Origin: Candidatus Rokuibacteriota bacterium
GTDB taxonomy: Bacteria > Methylomirabilota > Methylomirabilia > Rokubacteriales > CSP1-6
Direction of reading: 5' to 3'
Assembly: GCA_016206385.1 (NCBI GenBank)
Contig: JACQRS010000195.1
Coordinates: 1 to 7,741, forward strand
DNA length: 7,741 nt
Made by a program: the position numbers and the translations under genes. The notes under the pieces were generated by a model that was not told where the DNA came from, made no database searches, and saw nothing but the letters and a program-made list of their open reading frames with translations. The stretch's first letter is position 1; every line of letters begins with the position of its first letter. Below are positions 6,668-7,741 of the stretch, piece by piece.

Positions 6668-7708
6668 CTAGCCCTTCCTCCCCTCGAGCTCGCGCCTGAC
6701 GAGGCGTGCCCCTTCAGCCAGGGCACGGAGCTTTCCGCGGGCTGCCTGCCGGCTCCGCGGGACCAGCCCGCAGTCCGTGCACGGGAACAGGCGCTCGGGA
6801 GGGACGTACGGGAGCGCTTTCCTGATCCGCTCGGCGACCAGCTCCGGGGACTCCACCTCCTCGTTCCCCACGTCGATCACGCCGACGAGCACGTCCTTGC
6901 CGCGGGCCTCAGCCAGCACCGCCACGTCCACGCCCGAGGCCGCGCACTCCACAGAGACCTGGGCGATGCGCGTCCGGGCCAGCAGGGGAAGCGTCACGGC
7001 GTACTGCCCCCACTCGGTGTTCCGCGTCTTCCACTGGAGCACCCGCGGGATCCCGTAGCTGTAGCAGATATGGATTGCTGTCGTGCACGACAGGCCGTCA
7101 ATGGCCCGCTCCAGCGCCTCGATTCCCCAGGCCCGGACCTTGTCCAGGTAGATGTTGAAGCACGGCTCGTCGAATTGGATCACGTCAGCACCCGCAGCGG
7201 CCAGCTCCCGCGCCTCGGCGTTCAGGATGGTAGCGAAGCGCATCGCCAGCATCTTCTCGTCGCATCGGTAATGCTCGTCCAGGACGCTATCAGCGATGGT
7301 CATGGGACCCGGAAGGGCCACCTTCACCGGGCGACGGGTGTGGGCCTTGGCGAAGGCGAGTGCCTCCACCATCACCGGCCGGGGCCGCGTGACCTCGCCC
7401 ACGACGCGCGCCACGTCCTGCTCCTGGACGTAGCGCCCGCCGCGGGTGGTTTTTCTCCCGAGGGTCTGCGTGTCGATCCCGGTCAGCCCTTCGAGCAACC
7501 CCCAGATGTAGTGCCGGCGCCGCTGCTCGCCGTCGGTCACGATGTCGATCCCCGCCTCCTCCTGCTCGGCGAGGGCCAAGCGAACCGCGTCGTCCTGAGC
7601 CTCTCTCAACCGCTCGGCAGGAACGACCCAGGGCGCAAAGAGCTGAGCCGCGGGATCGGCGAGCCATGCAGGCTTGGGAAGGCTTCCGGCGATGGTCGTC
7701 CTGAGCAC
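6668..7708 (-). CDS. Core MetE-like (cobalamin-independent methionine synthase family) zinc methyltransferase
   Basis: Cytosolic single-barrel protein, 346 residues, matching only the C-terminal catalytic half of classical MetE (about 750 residues). Like other short homologues (the YxjG/YxjH or core-MetE type), it lacks the N-terminal barrel. The zinc ligands of MetE are all present: H213 and C215 in HIC, E254 in SVECA and C313 in TDCGLVPRS. Supporting motifs are IAGSLPKP at the N-terminus, DIVTDGEQRRRHYIW (55-69), PGPMTI (133-138) and QFDEPCF (178-184). The family transfers a methyl or alkyl group to a thiol such as homocysteine. The short forms differ in methyl donor, so methionine synthesis here is likely but unproven; relatives include alkyl transfer to other thiols. 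The start is GTG 7708 with no visible ribosome site. No in-frame start exists further upstream in the window, and the frame stays open to the edge. It is the first gene of the operon. Confidence 0.88.
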   Translation of the reverse strand: MLRTTIAGSLPKPAWLADPAAQLFAPWVVPAERLREAQDDAVRLALAEQEEAGIDIVTDGEQRRRHYIWGLLEGLTGIDTQTLGRKTTRGGRYVQEQDVARVVGEVTRPRPVMVEALAFAKAHTRRPVKVALPGPMTIADSVLDEHYRCDEKMLAMRFATILNAEARELAAAGADVIQFDEPCFNIYLDKVRAWGIEALERAIDGLSCTTAIHICYSYGIPRVLQWKTRNTEWGQYAVTLPLLARTRIAQVSVECAASGVDVAVLAEARGKDVLVGVIDVGNEEVESPELVAERIRKALPYVPPERLFPCTDCGLVPRSRQAARGKLRALAEGARLVRRELEGRKG

Positions 7709-7717
7709 GGCTGAGTT

Positions 7718-7723
7718 ACAATA
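7718..7723 (-). promoter_or_regulatory. Possible weak -10 element of the minus-strand operon
   Basis: Read on the minus strand the hexamer is TATTGT (four of six matches to TATAAT), in a short AT-richer patch just upstream of the GTG at 7708. If used, transcription would begin within a few bases of the start codon, giving a nearly leaderless message, which would fit the lack of a ribosome-binding site. The -35 region would fall at or beyond the window edge, so it cannot be judged. Confidence 0.2.
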
Positions 7724-7741
7724 GCCAGGCCCACCGGCACA

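Noticed and set aside
6488..7714. Open frame of 408 codons on the plus strand opposite the MetE-like and 73-residue genes
   Set aside because: It is antisense to two well-supported genes and its product shows no family motif; it is a GC-driven shadow frame.

Overview
The window is a high-GC bacterial segment (clearly GC-rich, roughly two-thirds by eye) with six densely packed protein genes. I see no RNA gene, insertion sequence, CRISPR array or phage gene. The gene mix (APC permease, secreted amidohydrolase, soluble multi-GAF hybrid kinase, Ldh_2-type dehydrogenase, short MetE-like protein), the frequent GTG starts and the GC bias suit an uncultured soil or groundwater bacterium of the Rokubacteria/Methylomirabilota or proteobacterial kind. 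That placement is a guess from general gene style, not a phylogenetic result.

Layout. On the left, a 12-TM amino acid/polyamine-type permease (minus strand, 58-1362) is divergent from a gene for an exported metal-dependent amidohydrolase (plus strand, 1461-2279), with about 100 bases between them. After a 90-base gap holding a striking AT-rich island with a perfect TATAAT and an inverted repeat, a 1005-residue soluble hybrid histidine kinase follows (plus, 2370-5387). It reads Rossmann domain, GAF, GAF, GAF, HisKA, HATPase, receiver. On the right, three minus-strand genes form a tight operon transcribed from 7708 towards 5400: a short (core) MetE-like zinc methyltransferase, a 73-residue protein, and an Ldh_2-family NAD(P)H-dependent 2-oxoacid/2-hydroxyacid oxidoreductase. 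The gaps inside this operon are 3 and 11 bases. The operon ends tail to tail with the kinase gene, only 12 bases apart.

How the parts may work together. Uptake of an amine or amino acid, hydrolysis of an exported-enzyme substrate, and redox or one-carbon chemistry on small organic acids would fit a small-molecule acquisition and catabolism island. The kinase is the only regulatory gene present. Its most unusual part is the N-terminal Rossmann module, which retains the dinucleotide-binding glycine motif but no catalytic domain. It could let the kinase sense a dinucleotide or related ligand. The functional links between the genes are inference from position only; the family assignments rest on motifs visible in the proteins.
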